NCBI GenBank assembly: GCA_019648995.1
Contig: BLXT01004656.1
Location: forward strand, 574,031 to 595,322
Length of the DNA: 21,292 nt
Source: Plakobranchus ocellatus
Taxonomy: Eukaryota > Mollusca > Gastropoda > Plakobranchidae
Reading direction: 5' to 3'
Shown: in pieces, positions 20,370-21,292 of the stretch
Numbering within the stretch: the stretch's first letter is position 1
Layout of the letters: every line of letters starts with the position of its first letter
Notes under the pieces: generated by a model
What the model was told of the DNA's origin: nothing
Databases searched by the model: none
The model's input: the letters and a program-made list of their open reading frames with translations, nothing else
Position numbers and translations under genes: made by a program

Positions 20370-20717
20370 CTTCTTAATCAATGATGCAGCATTTCGACCT
20401 GGAAACCATCTGTCTAGATAAAGATACCAATAATGTACCACTGGTCCAACAGCAAGACCAGATGCGGCCATCTGCACTGTCCTTTTTTTATCCCAATCCT
20501 TCACATTTTCACCTTTCAAACACTTGCTCTTTTGCTGCACAATATCCCCTGCGACGGAGAGCCCCACACTCAGGCCTGTATTTGTGTACAGAAGCAGTTT
20601 GTCTGAGAAAAGGAGCCTGCTACTGTGCTTCACACTAGTGACTATAGCTCGAATGGGTCTCAAGCCGAACTTTTTAGAGGCAATTACTGCTCCAAGTAAA
20701 ATACGCTTTGCTTTCAT
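20370..20717 (-). CDS. MPV17L2: MPV17-like protein 2, coding exon 1
   Basis: This exon encodes residues 1-116 and ends in phase 0 at AAG|GTAAAA. Vertebrate MPV17L2 is an inner mitochondrial membrane protein linked to mitoribosome assembly and mitochondrial translation. The first 38 residues carry about nine Lys/Arg and no acidic residue, like a matrix-targeting presequence. The core opens with LLFSDKLLLYTNTGLSVG, then the AGDIVQQ block (56-62), DWDKKRT (74-80), and GPVVHYWYLYLDRWFPG (91-107), all family signatures. The ATG has A at -3 (AACAATG). Together with exon 2 the protein is 279 residues, against about 206 in human MPV17L2. MPV17L2 is preferred over MPV17 because of the GPxxHYWYLYLDRxFP form and the basic N-terminal extension. 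Confidence 0.88.
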
Positions 20718-21006
20718 TGTTGCAGGGCTGATTCAACGGCGATCCATCTATTAGAATCGTAGATCTACAGTGTCTTACTCTACTATTCACTAAAACTATA
20801 CCTAGACAAATATGTAGATCTTCAGATCTGCCCATTATGTATTTATAACCAATTACTTGTGTAACCCGCAAAGCAGTGACAACAAACCGCAGAGGACGTT
20901 TCGTTGTTCGTAAAAAGTTCACTTCATATTTTAATTTTGAGTGCAAACTGTTCAAACTGTAAGGCTGCACATCAGAGTACGATAAAACAAGAGAGCTTAC
21001 TGCCAT
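20674..21006 (-). other. 110-codon upstream ORF overlapping MPV17L2 start
   Basis: An ATG at 21006 (GAAATGG, A at -3 and G at +4) opens a 110-codon frame. It runs out of frame through the MPV17L2 start codon and ends 44 bases inside exon 1. Its product (MAVSSLVLSYSDVQPY...) matches no family I know. If it is in the mRNA leader, it should strongly reduce initiation at the MPV17L2 ATG. It may instead lie upstream of the transcription start or be removed by splicing, for example from a weak CAA|GTAATT donor. Confidence 0.3.
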
Positions 21007-21029
21007 TTCTAACTAGGTCAAGCCCTCTT

Positions 21030-21125
21030 CGCTCGCTACACTGGCTCACAACATGGCGCCCACACAACTGTGCCGAAAAACCTCCAACCCGTAGGTGGGC
21101 GAAAGGAGGGCAGCGCAGTGGGCGG
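21030..21125 (-). promoter_or_regulatory. candidate MPV17L2 promoter, GC-rich
   Basis: This is the most GC- and CpG-rich stretch in the window, lying about 310-410 bp upstream of the MPV17L2 start. It contains AACATGGCGCC (21050-21060), resembling a YY1 site, and a GC box GGGCGG (21120-21125). No TATA box is evident. The position and composition suit a housekeeping promoter, possibly bidirectional. Confidence 0.4.
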
Positions 21126-21292
21126 CTGCCAGCATTAATATAACAATTTATTAGTATTATTTTAGCTTAGCAATATTATTGCTTACTTAACAGGCCTCAA
21201 TTTGATACTATGGACATGAAAATATGTAATGCGCTTCTTTAACGATACCGCTATCATTATATTGTTTTTGTTTTTTTTTGGTTTTGTTTTTT
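21126..21292. other. AT-rich window end, nothing recognised
   Basis: The sequence returns to AT-rich and ends in T/G-rich homopolymer-like runs. A gene divergent from MPV17L2 could start beyond the edge, but none is visible. Confidence 0.5.

Noticed and set aside
20381..21143. Three + strand open frames across MPV17L2 exon 1 and its flank
   Set aside because: They are antisense shadows of a confidently identified - strand exon and show no family motif.
1..21292. CRISPR array, operon, riboswitch or other prokaryotic system
   Set aside because: No regularly spaced repeats and no compact gene clusters; introns and eukaryotic gene families dominate.

Overview
This window reads as invertebrate nuclear DNA. 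It is AT-rich, its genes have introns with GT..AG splice sites, and most of it is non-coding. Low-copy transposon fossils, microsatellites and A/T homopolymers are scattered through it. Short palindromic GATCTA-type motifs and TAGGCCTA motifs recur, which fits a mollusc (possibly a heterobranch gastropod); that placement is a guess from sequence texture. The first 24 bases are a pure G run, which looks like a contig end.

Two protein genes can be read with confidence. On the + strand, 3608-6637 encodes a two-exon PIGZ (GPI mannosyltransferase 4, GT22 family, 628 residues): a short first coding exon carrying the HPDEFFQ motif and a large second exon carrying the rest. On the - strand, 20717-18565 encodes a two-exon MPV17L2-like inner mitochondrial membrane protein (279 residues as read). 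A GC-rich promoter-like patch lies upstream of it at about 21030-21125. The two genes do not appear functionally linked; they lie in tail-to-tail (convergent) orientation.

Layout: 1-3561 is the 5' flank (or a 5' UTR intron) of PIGZ and contains a 189-bp foldback element at 1353-1541. 3562-7106 is the PIGZ transcript region, with intron 3720-4862. 7107-16241 is about 9 kb without a recognisable gene, holding microsatellites, a perfect 30-bp palindrome and a CRE-like pair. 16304 to about 18170 is a decayed, internally deleted Ty3/Gypsy retrotransposon: RT tail, RNase H, connection region, polypurine tract and the start of a 3' LTR. It is followed by a tRNA-derived SINE-like unit on the - strand. 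18565-20717 is MPV17L2, with intron 19057-20369, and 20718-21292 is its 5' flank.

I did not find a convincing new biological system. The points most worth a second look are the foldback element, the 21-bp repeat enclosing the retroelement/SINE block, the long overlapping upstream ORF of MPV17L2, and the strong internal splice donor exactly where the MPV17 domain ends.
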